Source: Pseudarthrobacter oxydans
GTDB taxonomy: Bacteria > Actinomycetota > Actinomycetes > Actinomycetales > Micrococcaceae
Length of the DNA stretch: 64,000 nucleotides
Assembly (NCBI RefSeq): GCF_030812335.1
Contig: NZ_JAUSSN010000002.1
Location: forward strand, 372,001 to 436,000
Direction: 5' to 3'
The position numbers were made by a program, and so were the translations under genes. A model generated the notes under the pieces. It made no database searches. It was not told the origin of the DNA and saw nothing but the letters and a program-made list of their open reading frames with translations. This document shows, in pieces, positions 55,723 through 64,000 of this stretch. Each line of letters starts with the position of its first letter. Positions within the stretch are counted from its first letter, which is position 1.

Positions 55723-55743
55723 GTACACAATTAAATTGTGCAC
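55723..55743. promoter_or_regulatory. OhrR operator
   Basis: 21-bp palindrome with one mismatched pair, with ACACAATT and AATTGTG arms around a central A. It matches the known OhrR box core (TACAATT-A-AATTGTA) and overlaps a -10 (TACTAT, minus strand, 55720-55725). Confidence 0.8.
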
Positions 55744-56136
55744 AACTTATATGGATACGCCGATGCCACCGAGCTCAGACTTCGCGCCCATGACGCGCCC
55801 AGCGACGGGCGCGAACTCTCACCTCGGCGCGTAGCGGGGGCGCCGGCGGAGGACAAGGCGGCGGGGGCCCGGCGGCATTGCCAGCGCCGGAGATGCACGG
55901 TTCACCGCGGCCAAGCGGTTTCCAACGCCGACGTCAGACTTCGCGCCCATGACGCGCCCGGCGACGGGCGCGAACTCTCACCTCGGGGACGGCCAAGCGG
56001 TTTCAAACGCCGAAGTCAGACTTCGCGCCCATGACGCGCCCGGCGACGGGCGCGAACTCTCACTTCGGCGCGCAGGAGGGGCGCCGGGCGGCGGAAAGGG
56101 CGGCGGCGGGGTCGGCGGGAGCGGGCCGGGGGGCGG
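55744..56136. repeat. Third repeat family: three palindromic units
   Basis: No gene is supported. Three near-identical units of about 53 bp start at 55776, 55935 and 56017; the last two lie in an 82-bp direct repeat that also includes GGCCAAGCGGTTTC. Each holds a hairpin with arms TTCGCGCCC and GGGCGCGAA (55781-55815, 55940-55974, 56022-56056). The block lies past the 3' end of the M20 gene and upstream of ohrR. Confidence 0.85.
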
Positions 56137-57336
56137 CTAGAGGTCGCGGAGGGTGCGCAGTGCTGCGGCGGTGAGGACCTTGATGCCGAGGCCCAGGGCG
56201 CGTTCGTCCAGGATGTAGTCGCCGCGGTGCAGGTCGTATTCCTCGCCGCCGGGGGTCTTGGTGCCCAGACGCATCATGGCGCCGGGGAGGTCCGCGAGGA
56301 ACCAGGCGAAATCCTCGCCGCCCATGGACTGCGGAGTCAGGACCACGGCGCCCTCACCGATCTCGGCGCGGGCCGCGGCTTCGATCAGGGCCGTCTCGTG
56401 CTCGGAGTTCACCACGGGAGGCACGCCGCGGGTGTGCTCCAGGTGGACGTCGACGCCGTACGGTGCGGCGATCTGCTGGATGACCTCGTCGAGGATCTCG
56501 CCGGCGTTGTGCCAGGCGTCGCGGTCCAGGCAGCGCATGGTGCCCGCCATGTAGCCGCTGGCCGGGATCGCGTTGGGGGCGGACCCGGCGGAGATGTGGC
56601 CCCAGACGACGGACACGCCGCTGCGGACATCAACGCGGCGGGACAGCACGGCCGGGACGTTGACCGCGATCTGCGCCAGGGCGAAGACGAGTTCCTCGGT
56701 CAGGTGCGGGCGTGAGGTGTGGCCGCCGCGGCCGGTCAGTTCGATCTTGATCGTGTCCGAGGCGGAAGTGATGGCGCCAATCCGGGTGCCGATCTTGCCC
56801 ACCTCGATCCGGGGGTCACAGTGCAGGGCGAAGATCCGCGGGACACCGTCGAGGACGCCCTGCTCGATGCAGCTCTGGGCGCCGCCGGGCATGGTTTCCT
56901 CGGCAGGCTGGAAGATGATCCGGACGGTACCGCGCAGCGGGGACTCCTGGTGCATCCGATGCAGGACCAGGGCCGCGCCCAGCATGGTGGCGGTGTGGAC
57001 ATCGTGGCCGCAGGCGTGCGTGACGCCGTGGTGCTTCGAGGCGAACGGCAGACCCGTCTCCTCGATGATCGGGAGGGCATCGATGTCCCCGCGCAGGGCG
57101 GTGGCGATCGGACCGTCGCCGATGTCCACCGTCAGGCCGGTGCCTTCGAGGCGCCGCGGCTTGAGCCCGGCGTCCTCCAGTCGCTTGGCCAGCTTGTCCG
57201 TGGTGCGGAACTCCTTGAAGGACAGCTCCGGGTGCGCATGCAGGTCCCGGCGGAACGCGATCAGCTCCGGCAGCAGGGGCTCGAGCCACGGCCCCACCAA
57301 TGTGGTGGGCTCAGCTTCAGTAGAGTAGTTACGCAC
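56137..57336 (-). CDS. M20-family amidohydrolase
   Basis: 399-residue zinc hydrolase of the N-acyl-amino-acid amidohydrolase/IAA-amino-acid hydrolase group. Metal residues are visible in THACGHDVHT, PAEE and HCDPRIEVG, with a dimerisation domain and GGEDFAWFL near the end. The natural substrate (N-acyl amino acid or conjugate) is unknown. Leaderless: TAGAGT, 6 nt, GTG 57336. Confidence 0.88.
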   Translation of the reverse strand: MRNYSTEAEPTTLVGPWLEPLLPELIAFRRDLHAHPELSFKEFRTTDKLAKRLEDAGLKPRRLEGTGLTVDIGDGPIATALRGDIDALPIIEETGLPFASKHHGVTHACGHDVHTATMLGAALVLHRMHQESPLRGTVRIIFQPAEETMPGGAQSCIEQGVLDGVPRIFALHCDPRIEVGKIGTRIGAITSASDTIKIELTGRGGHTSRPHLTEELVFALAQIAVNVPAVLSRRVDVRSGVSVVWGHISAGSAPNAIPASGYMAGTMRCLDRDAWHNAGEILDEVIQQIAAPYGVDVHLEHTRGVPPVVNSEHETALIEAAARAEIGEGAVVLTPQSMGGEDFAWFLADLPGAMMRLGTKTPGGEEYDLHRGDYILDERALGLGIKVLTAAALRTLRDL

Positions 57337-57342
57337 GGAATA

Positions 57343-57348
57343 ACTCTA
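57343..57348 (-). promoter_or_regulatory. Candidate -10 box of the M20 gene
   Basis: Minus-strand TAGAGT, 6 nt, GTG 57336. Confidence 0.5.
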
Positions 57349-57407
57349 GCGAGCGCACATAAAATAGCGGCATCGCGTACGGCGCGTTACGGATAGGCGA
57401 ACATTTT

Positions 57408-57433
57408 CCTTCCGCCCCGGTAGGGGCGGAAGG
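57408..57433 (-). terminator. Hairpin after manC
   Basis: 11-bp perfect arms CCTTCCGCCCC/GGGGCGGAAGG with a 4-nt loop, 35 bp past the manC stop; no U-tract on the manC strand. Confidence 0.7.
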
Positions 57434-57467
57434 CCCTGGAGAGCGGCGCAAACGAGAGCGCGGCACG

Positions 57468-58613
57468 CTAGAGAACGTCGGTGTCGCCGCTGGCTTTGAG
57501 GGCGTCGACGGCCTGCTTCACGCGCTGCGAATGTTCCTTGTGCATCACGAGCAGCGCGTCCGGGGTGTCCACCACAACGACGTCCTTGATCCCGATCAGC
57601 GCGATGACGCGTTTGGTATCGGAGACCACCACGCCGCTCGCGTCCTCGGTGAAGACGCGGGCGCCCTCACCGATCACCGTGACGTCCTTGACTTCCTTGG
57701 CGCTGTTGAGCCGGCCCACCGAGGCGAAGTCCCCGACGTCGTCCCACCGGAACGTCCCGGGAACGACGGCGACGTCGCCGGCGGCGGCGGCCGGTTCGGC
57801 CACCGCGTAGTCAATGGCGATCTTGGGCAGGGTGGGCCAGACGCGGGCCTGGACCTCGTCACGCTGCGGGGTGTCCCAGGCCTTCGCGATTTCCTGCACG
57901 CCGGCGAAAAGCTCGGGCTGGTTGGCTTCGAGGTGCTTGAGCATCAGCGAGACGGGAGCCACGAACATTCCGGCGTTCCAGACATATTCGCCGCTGTCGA
58001 CGTACTCCTGGGCGACCTCTTCGCTGGGCTTCTCCACGAACTCGACGACGGCCTGGGCGCTGGAGGCGCCGGCGACGCCAAGGTTCTTCCCGGCCCGGAT
58101 GTAACCGAAACCGGTGGAAGGGTGGGTGGGCTTGATGCCGATCGTGACGATCTTTCCGGCCGCCGCCGCGTGGATGGCCTCCCTCACGGCGTCATGGAAC
58201 AGCTCGTCCGGGCTGATCACCTGGTCCGCCGCGAAGGAACCCATGATGGTGTCCGGGTCGCGCTCGTGCAGGATGGCCGCGGCCAGGCCGATGGCGGCGC
58301 CGGAGTCCTTGGGCTCGCTCTCCAGCACCAGGTCGGCGTCGTCGATCTCCGGCAGCTGGCGGCAGACCGCGTCACGGTGGGCCTTGCCGGTCACCACGAG
58401 CATGTGCTTGCCGGCGAGCGGTTCCAGCCGGTCGTACGTGGATCTCAGCAGGGTACTGCCCGAACCCGTGAGGTCGTGCAGGAACTTGGGGGCTGCTGCC
58501 CGCGACAGAGGCCAGAGGCGGGTCCCCACACCGCCTGCCGGAATCACGGCAATAAACCGGCCCAGGGCCGAGTCGTTGAGTGAGTCCTGGCTTGTCGCTT
58601 TGTCTGTATTCAT
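57468..58613 (-). CDS. manC: Mannose-1-phosphate guanylyltransferase
   Basis: Makes GDP-mannose from mannose 1-phosphate and GTP for glycan and lipomannan synthesis. Nucleotide loop PAGGVGTRLWPLSR at 26-39, FVEKP motif and the sugar-site NAGMFVAP. 381 residues: the single-domain form without the isomerase domain that ManC-ManA fusions carry; manA is separate at the left edge. ATG 58613 follows TAAAGT by 7 nt, so leaderless; the adjacent GTG 58616 is too close to the box. Confidence 0.93.
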   Translation of the reverse strand: MNTDKATSQDSLNDSALGRFIAVIPAGGVGTRLWPLSRAAAPKFLHDLTGSGSTLLRSTYDRLEPLAGKHMLVVTGKAHRDAVCRQLPEIDDADLVLESEPKDSGAAIGLAAAILHERDPDTIMGSFAADQVISPDELFHDAVREAIHAAAAGKIVTIGIKPTHPSTGFGYIRAGKNLGVAGASSAQAVVEFVEKPSEEVAQEYVDSGEYVWNAGMFVAPVSLMLKHLEANQPELFAGVQEIAKAWDTPQRDEVQARVWPTLPKIAIDYAVAEPAAAAGDVAVVPGTFRWDDVGDFASVGRLNSAKEVKDVTVIGEGARVFTEDASGVVVSDTKRVIALIGIKDVVVVDTPDALLVMHKEHSQRVKQAVDALKASGDTDVL

Positions 58614-58616
58614 CAC

Positions 58617-58916
58617 GGCTACTTTAGCCGAACGTACCGCGCGAGTCCCCGACCAAGGCCGGACATGGCAGTGACGCGTCGTCCCGGGGTGCGGTCACGA
58701 CCCAACAGCGGCACTCCCCGGCCGGGCAGGAAATGTGGCGTTCGTCTCAAAAGTGGACGAAAACCCCGCCGGGCGCCGTCACCAACGGGTGGCTGAATTG
58801 AATAAGCTGTTAGCGAAGCCTAGATTTAGGCTTGAGCTTACGAGTGCTCTCGCAGCAGGCGTTCCCCCCGCGTGGATCCCATGCCAGCGCCGCTGTGTTG
58901 CAGGGAGGTTTATTCA
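58617..58916. promoter_or_regulatory. Divergent manC/sdhC regulatory region
   Basis: No gene is supported. The manC -10 (TAAAGT) is at 58621-58626. The sdh promoter reads TTGAAT (58798-58803), 17 nt, TAGATT (58821-58826), giving a leader of about 84 nt that ends in GGGAGG before sdhC. The -10 is enclosed in a palindrome. Confidence 0.7.
58803..58840. promoter_or_regulatory. Nested palindrome over the sdh promoter
   Basis: Inner perfect 7-4-7 palindrome AAGCCTAGATTTAGGCTT (58816-58833) encloses the -10 TAGATT. Outer arms TAAGCT (58803-58808) and AGCTTA (58835-58840) are also complementary. Candidate operator. Confidence 0.55.
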
Positions 58917-59297
58917 GTGCCGACAAAACCAGCTGGCACCTTGTACCGCGGCCGTGAAGGCATGTGGTCCTGGGTTGGACATCGCATTACCGGTGTAGTG
59001 ATCTTTTTCTTCTTGTTGGTCCACGTTCTGGACACCTCATTGGTGCGCGTGTCCCCGGAGGCCTACACCGCCGTGATCGGTGCCTACAAGAACCCCCTGA
59101 TGGCCCTGGGTGAAACGGGCCTTGTCGCAGCGATCGTGTTCCACGCCTTCAACGGCCTGCGGATCATCGCCGTCGACTTCTGGAAGAAGGGCGCGAAGTA
59201 CCAGCGCCAGATGCTGTGGGCGGTGCTCATTCTCTGGGCAGTCGTCATGGTGGGCTTCTCCATCCGCCACCTTTCCCTCGCCCTTGGAGGTCACTAG
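58917..59297 (+). CDS. sdhC: Succinate dehydrogenase cytochrome b556 subunit
   Basis: 126-residue membrane anchor with three transmembrane helices that, with SdhD, binds haem and menaquinone. H76 in IVFHAFNGLR is the expected haem-ligand region, and GMWSWVGHRITGV is the family start. GTG 58917 is chosen because GGGAGG lies about 9 nt upstream; it is also where homology begins. sdhD starts 2 nt after the stop. Confidence 0.92.
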   Translation: MPTKPAGTLYRGREGMWSWVGHRITGVVIFFFLLVHVLDTSLVRVSPEAYTAVIGAYKNPLMALGETGLVAAIVFHAFNGLRIIAVDFWKKGAKYQRQMLWAVLILWAVVMVGFSIRHLSLALGGH

Positions 59298-59299
59298 CC

Positions 59300-59794
59300 A
59301 TGAGTGCAACTCAGATTGAGAGCCCGCGCAGCCCCAAGGCCGCTGCCAAGATCGGCAGCAACCGGATTGCGCCGCAGTACCGCCGCAACGGCAGCTCCAA
59401 GGGGAACTTCGAAATGCTCGCATGGCTCTTCATGCGACTCTCGGGCGTTGTACTCGTTGTCCTGATCTTCGGGCACCTGACCGTCAACCTGCTGGTGGGC
59501 GAAGGCATCCACGCGATCGACTTCGGTTTTGTGGCCGGCAAGTGGGCCGATCCGTTCTGGCAGATCTGGGACCTGGCCATGCTGTGGCTCGCCATGCTGC
59601 ACGGCACCAACGGTGTGCGCACCATCATTAACGACTACGCCGAAAAGGACGCCACGCGTCTGTGGCTGAAGGTCGTGCTGTACGCGGCCACCACCGCCAT
59701 CATCATCCTGGGCACCCTGGTCATCTTCACCTTTGACCCGTGCCCCGTGGTCAACGGTGTCCAGCTGCCCGGCGGGTTCTGCCCGGCGCCGTAG
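59300..59794 (+). CDS. sdhD: Succinate dehydrogenase hydrophobic anchor subunit
   Basis: 164 residues with a polar N-terminus (1-38) and three transmembrane helices. H59 (FGHLTVN) and H101 (AMLHGTNGVR) are candidate haem ligands. ATG 59300 directly follows sdhC with GGAGG in the sdhC end as RBS. A terminator-like hairpin separates it from sdhA. Confidence 0.92.
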   Translation: MSATQIESPRSPKAAAKIGSNRIAPQYRRNGSSKGNFEMLAWLFMRLSGVVLVVLIFGHLTVNLLVGEGIHAIDFGFVAGKWADPFWQIWDLAMLWLAMLHGTNGVRTIINDYAEKDATRLWLKVVLYAATTAIIILGTLVIFTFDPCPVVNGVQLPGGFCPAP

Positions 59795-59817
59795 CGGCGC
59801 AGCCCCGGCAGCACCCG

Positions 59818-59848
59818 ATCCCTTGCCTACCCGGTGCGGGCAAGGGAT
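59818..59848 (+). terminator. Hairpin between sdhD and sdhA
   Basis: Perfect 10-bp arms ATCCCTTGCC and GGCAAGGGAT inside an otherwise tight operon. It may be an attenuator or processing site rather than a full terminator. Confidence 0.6.
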
Positions 59849-59921
59849 TTCCACGAGGTTTCACCGTCCTGGCTCCGCCGGCCGGTGTTGTTAGCGAATT
59901 TTGAGAGAAAGAGCGTCTGGT

Positions 59922-61721
<1,800 letters not shown>

Positions 61722-61722
61722 G

Positions 61723-62505
61723 ATGACCGCTGAACTTGCTGAGCCAGCCTCCAAGATCGAACTGCCCGCCCACATCGGTGGCGGCGGGGACATCCCGTCC
61801 TTCGACGTCCACCTGCGCGTGCGCCGGTACAACCCGGAGGTCTCCGACGAGTCCACCTGGGATGACTTCCACGTGACCATGTACGGCACGGACCGTGTCC
61901 TCGATGCCCTGCACAAGGTCAAGTGGGAAATCGACGGCAGCGTCTCCTTCCGCCGTTCCTGTGCGCACGGTGTCTGCGGTTCCGATGCCATGCGCATCAA
62001 CGGCCGCAACCGCCTCGCCTGCAAGACCCTGCTGAAGGACCTGGACACGTCCAAGCCCATCACGGTCGAGCCGATCAAGGGCCTCCCCGTGGAGAAGGAC
62101 CTGATCGTGGACATGGAGCCGTTCTTCCAGTCCTTCCGCGAGGTCATGCCGTTCCTGATCAACCGCGGCCACGAGCCCACCAAGGAACGCCTGCAGTCCG
62201 CCGAGGACCGCGAACGCTTCGACGACACCACCAAGTGCATCCTGTGCGCCGCGTGCACCTCGTCCTGCCCGGTGTTCTGGACCGACGGGCAGTACTTCGG
62301 CCCGGCGGCTATCGTCAACGCGCACCGCTTCATCTTCGATTCCCGTGATGATGCCGGCGACATGCGCCTGGAGATCCTCAACGACAAGGAAGGTGTGTGG
62401 CGCTGCCGCACCACCTTCAACTGCACCGAGGCATGCCCCCGCGGCATCCAGGTCACGCAGGCAATCGCTGAGGTCAAGCAGGCCATCCTGTCCCGCAAGA
62501 TCTAG
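61723..62505 (+). CDS. sdhB: Succinate dehydrogenase iron-sulfur subunit
   Basis: 260-residue subunit that relays electrons from FAD to quinone. The [2Fe-2S] ligands are C80, C85, D88 and C100 (RRSCAHGVCGSD...LAC), with Asp as third ligand as in E. coli. The [4Fe-4S]/[3Fe-4S] motifs are CILCAACTSSCPVF and CTEACPRG. Last gene of the operon, followed by a strong hairpin. Confidence 0.96.
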   Translation: MTAELAEPASKIELPAHIGGGGDIPSFDVHLRVRRYNPEVSDESTWDDFHVTMYGTDRVLDALHKVKWEIDGSVSFRRSCAHGVCGSDAMRINGRNRLACKTLLKDLDTSKPITVEPIKGLPVEKDLIVDMEPFFQSFREVMPFLINRGHEPTKERLQSAEDRERFDDTTKCILCAACTSSCPVFWTDGQYFGPAAIVNAHRFIFDSRDDAGDMRLEILNDKEGVWRCRTTFNCTEACPRGIQVTQAIAEVKQAILSRKI

Positions 62506-62562
62506 CGGCTGGCTCGCCAGCACCAACAGAGCCAGACCAACAGAGCTAGAACTAAGAGAATC

Positions 62563-62608
62563 ACGACGACGGCGCCTCTCACCTCTCGGGTGGGGGCGCC
62601 GTCGTCGT
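62563..62608 (+). terminator. Terminator of the sdh operon
   Basis: 14-bp perfect arms ACGACGACGGCGCC and its complement with an inner CACC/GGGTG pair, 57 bp past sdhB and 21 bp before the next gene. Confidence 0.85.
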
Positions 62609-62629
62609 ACCGCTGAACGAAAGGTCCCC

Positions 62630-63400
62630 GTGTCCCGCTCCGAAAAAGTCTCCTTCCAGGGTTCCACCGGCGAACTCCTCTCCGGCATCGTCGACGTCCC
62701 CGAGGGGCCGGTGAAGGGCTGGGGCGTGTTCTCGCACGGCTTCACGCTGGGCAAGGACAGCCCCTCGGCGTCGCGGATGTGCAAGGCGCTGGCGGACAAC
62801 GGGGTGGGCATGCTCCGCTTCGACAACCTGGGCCTCGGCGAATCCGCCGGACTCTGGTCGGAGGGCTCCTTCAGCCACAAGGTCGCGGACACCGTGAAGG
62901 CCGCAGAGTTCATGCGCGACTCCGGCCGGCCGGTCTCGCTGCTCGTGGGCCACTCCTTTGGCGGAGCCGCCGTCCTGGCGGCCGCGCAGGAGATCCCGGA
63001 GCTCGACGCCGTCGCCACCGTGGGTGCGCCGTTTTCGCCCAAGCATGTGGCCCACGTCTTTGACGCGGCCCTGGACCGGATCCTCAGCGAGGGCAGCGCC
63101 GAGGTGGACCTGGGCGGCAAACGGGTGGAGATCCGCCGGCACTTCGTGGAGGACCTGGAGAACGCTGACCTGACCGACTGCATCCGCCGGCTGGGGAAGC
63201 CGCTGCTGGTGCTGCACTCCCCCACCGACAACACGGTCGGCATCGAGAATGCCAGCACCATCTTCCAGACGGCCCGGCATCCGCGCAGCTTCGTGTCGCT
63301 GGAGGGCAGCGACCACCTGTTGACGGCCAAGGGCCAGGCGGCCCGCGCCGCGAAGATTATTTCAGCCTGGGCCGACCAGTACCTCGACGCCACCGTGTAG
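62630..63400 (+). CDS. Alpha/beta hydrolase
   Basis: 256-residue soluble serine hydrolase. Nucleophile S109 in VGHSFGG, acid in LLVLHSPTDNTVG, His in GSDHLL, oxyanion region SHGFTLGKDS. It matches the hydrolase half of the fused alpha/beta hydrolase-OsmC proteins, here without the OsmC domain. The substrate is unknown. GTG 62630 with AAAGG 6 nt upstream. Its last 44 bp overlap the convergent gene. Confidence 0.85.
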   Translation: MSRSEKVSFQGSTGELLSGIVDVPEGPVKGWGVFSHGFTLGKDSPSASRMCKALADNGVGMLRFDNLGLGESAGLWSEGSFSHKVADTVKAAEFMRDSGRPVSLLVGHSFGGAAVLAAAQEIPELDAVATVGAPFSPKHVAHVFDAALDRILSEGSAEVDLGGKRVEIRRHFVEDLENADLTDCIRRLGKPLLVLHSPTDNTVGIENASTIFQTARHPRSFVSLEGSDHLLTAKGQAARAAKIISAWADQYLDATV

Positions 63401-64000
63401 CCGCGGTGGCACGGGGGCTCTCCCCAGGCTCCACGGGGGTCTTGCCGGGCTGGACGCGGCGGGCGCCCCACCCGGTCTTTTTGCCGGCCGGCGCCAGCCG
63501 GAGGTCCTGCTCCCGGACCGCCACCCACGCGGCGCAGACGACGTAGACCTGGCTGACCAGGTTGAACCAGATCAGCAGGCCGATGATGATCGCGAAGGGC
63601 GCCAGGATGGGGTTCCGTCCGGCACTGGCCAGCAGCTGGGTGCTGAAGATCTGCAGCACGGTGGTGCCCACCGCGGCGAGGACGGTTCCTTCCAGCAGGG
63701 ACCGGCGGGCCACCTTCAGCCCCGCGGCGACCCGGAACATGATCAGGGCGGTGCCCCAGCCGAGCAGCAGCGGCACGAGGATCGTCACCGAGGTCGTCAG
63801 GGGCCCGGCCAGCAGCGGATCGAGGTTCAGCTGGGCGGTGACCCAGTCCGCGGCCGTGCCGAACACCAGCGAGACCGCGGCGCTGGTCACGAGCGCAACG
63901 CCGAGCAGGACCAGGGTGCCGGCGTCGCGCAGGATCTGCAGGACCGGGTTCATCCCCCGCGGGCCCAGCTGCATCATGCCCCGCACGCCGTCCCGGATGC
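63357..64000 (-). CDS. YihY/BrkB-family membrane protein (5' end outside window)
   Basis: At least 213 C-terminal residues, open to the window edge (upstream codons read IRDGVRGMMQLG before the apparent GTG at 63986, which is therefore internal). About four transmembrane helices and the family pattern LAPFAIIIGLLIWFNLVSQVYVVCAAWVAVREQD. The former RNase BN label is wrong for this family; function unknown. An Arg/Pro-rich tail follows. The last 44 bp are shared, antisense, with the alpha/beta hydrolase gene. Confidence 0.85.
   Translation of the reverse strand, partial: IRDGVRGMMQLGPRGMNPVLQILRDAGTLVLLGVALVTSAAVSLVFGTAADWVTAQLNLDPLLAGPLTTSVTILVPLLLGWGTALIMFRVAAGLKVARRSLLEGTVLAAVGTTVLQIFSTQLLASAGRNPILAPFAIIIGLLIWFNLVSQVYVVCAAWVAVREQDLRLAPAGKKTGWGARRVQPGKTPVEPGESPRATAATRWRRGTGRPRLK

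Noticed and set aside
55776..56068. Repeats considered as CRISPR or as a small-RNA gene cluster
   Set aside because: Spacings of 159 and 82 bp include repeated flanks, not unique spacers, and no promoter for an RNA is evident.
58808..58833. sdh palindrome as a DtxR/IdeR iron box
   Set aside because: Only about 11 of 19 positions match the consensus, too few to support the assignment.

Overview
This is ordinary chromosomal DNA from a high-GC actinobacterium, most likely Arthrobacter/Pseudarthrobacter or a close relative in the Micrococcaceae. The main clues are a mycothiol conjugate amidase (Mca), a PIN-PhoH protein, a short-chain-type cis-prenyltransferase beginning FLYGFYERRL, a FemAB-type bridge enzyme, many GTG/TTG starts, and two blocks whose gene content matches M. 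tuberculosis (fum-glpX-DUF4245-phoH2-uppS-hemolysin III-DUF255-mca-DUF4307-greA, and ppx-DUF501-divIC-eno-mazG). I see no phage, insertion sequence, CRISPR array, toxin or antibiotic cluster. Coding density is high and composition looks even.

Layout. 1-4.4 kb: end of manA, a FemAB bridge enzyme, galE and glpX. 4.6-10.6 kb: DUF4245, beta-carbonic anhydrase, fumC, a VWA protein, a prepilin peptidase, a hypothetical and a GNAT. 10.8-19.3 kb: phoH2 with a candidate 23-codon leader ORF, uppS, trhA, a decayed HAD phosphatase, DUF255, mca, DUF4307 and greA. 19.4-26.1 kb: rhomboid, ilvA and an AI-2E-type permease, then divergent galM/galK and a thiolase. 26.3-33.7 kb: a Bax-inhibitor-1 protein and a complete branched-chain amino-acid ABC transporter (two permeases and two ATPases on +, binding protein convergent on -). 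33.9-40.8 kb: one tRNA, an ACT-GNAT fusion, ndh, a subtilase, ppx, DUF501 and divIC. 41-53.4 kb: eno, mazG, add, two DedA paralogues, and a nucleoside uptake and salvage operon (BMP lipoprotein, ATPase, two permeases, cdd, deoA). 53.7-58.6 kb: an ohrR-ohr-oxidoreductase operon, an M20 amidohydrolase and manC. 58.9-64 kb: sdhCDAB, an alpha/beta hydrolase, and a YihY/BrkB membrane protein cut by the window end.

How it works together. Sugar metabolism (manA, galE, galM, galK, manC, glpX, eno), the TCA/respiratory entry points (fumC, sdhCDAB, ndh), amino-acid and nucleoside uptake, and redox protection (mca, ohr) dominate. The most interesting material is not in the genes. It includes: a repeated leaderless-promoter pattern (TANNNT followed 6-7 nt later by the start codon) at about fourteen genes; a Rex-like operator at ndh; an OhrR box; paired CRP/GlxR-like sites at the two divergently placed halves of the liv transporter; a palindrome over the sdh promoter; and five unrelated palindromic repeat families, four of them just past gene 3' ends or between convergent genes. 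No undescribed enzyme system is evident.
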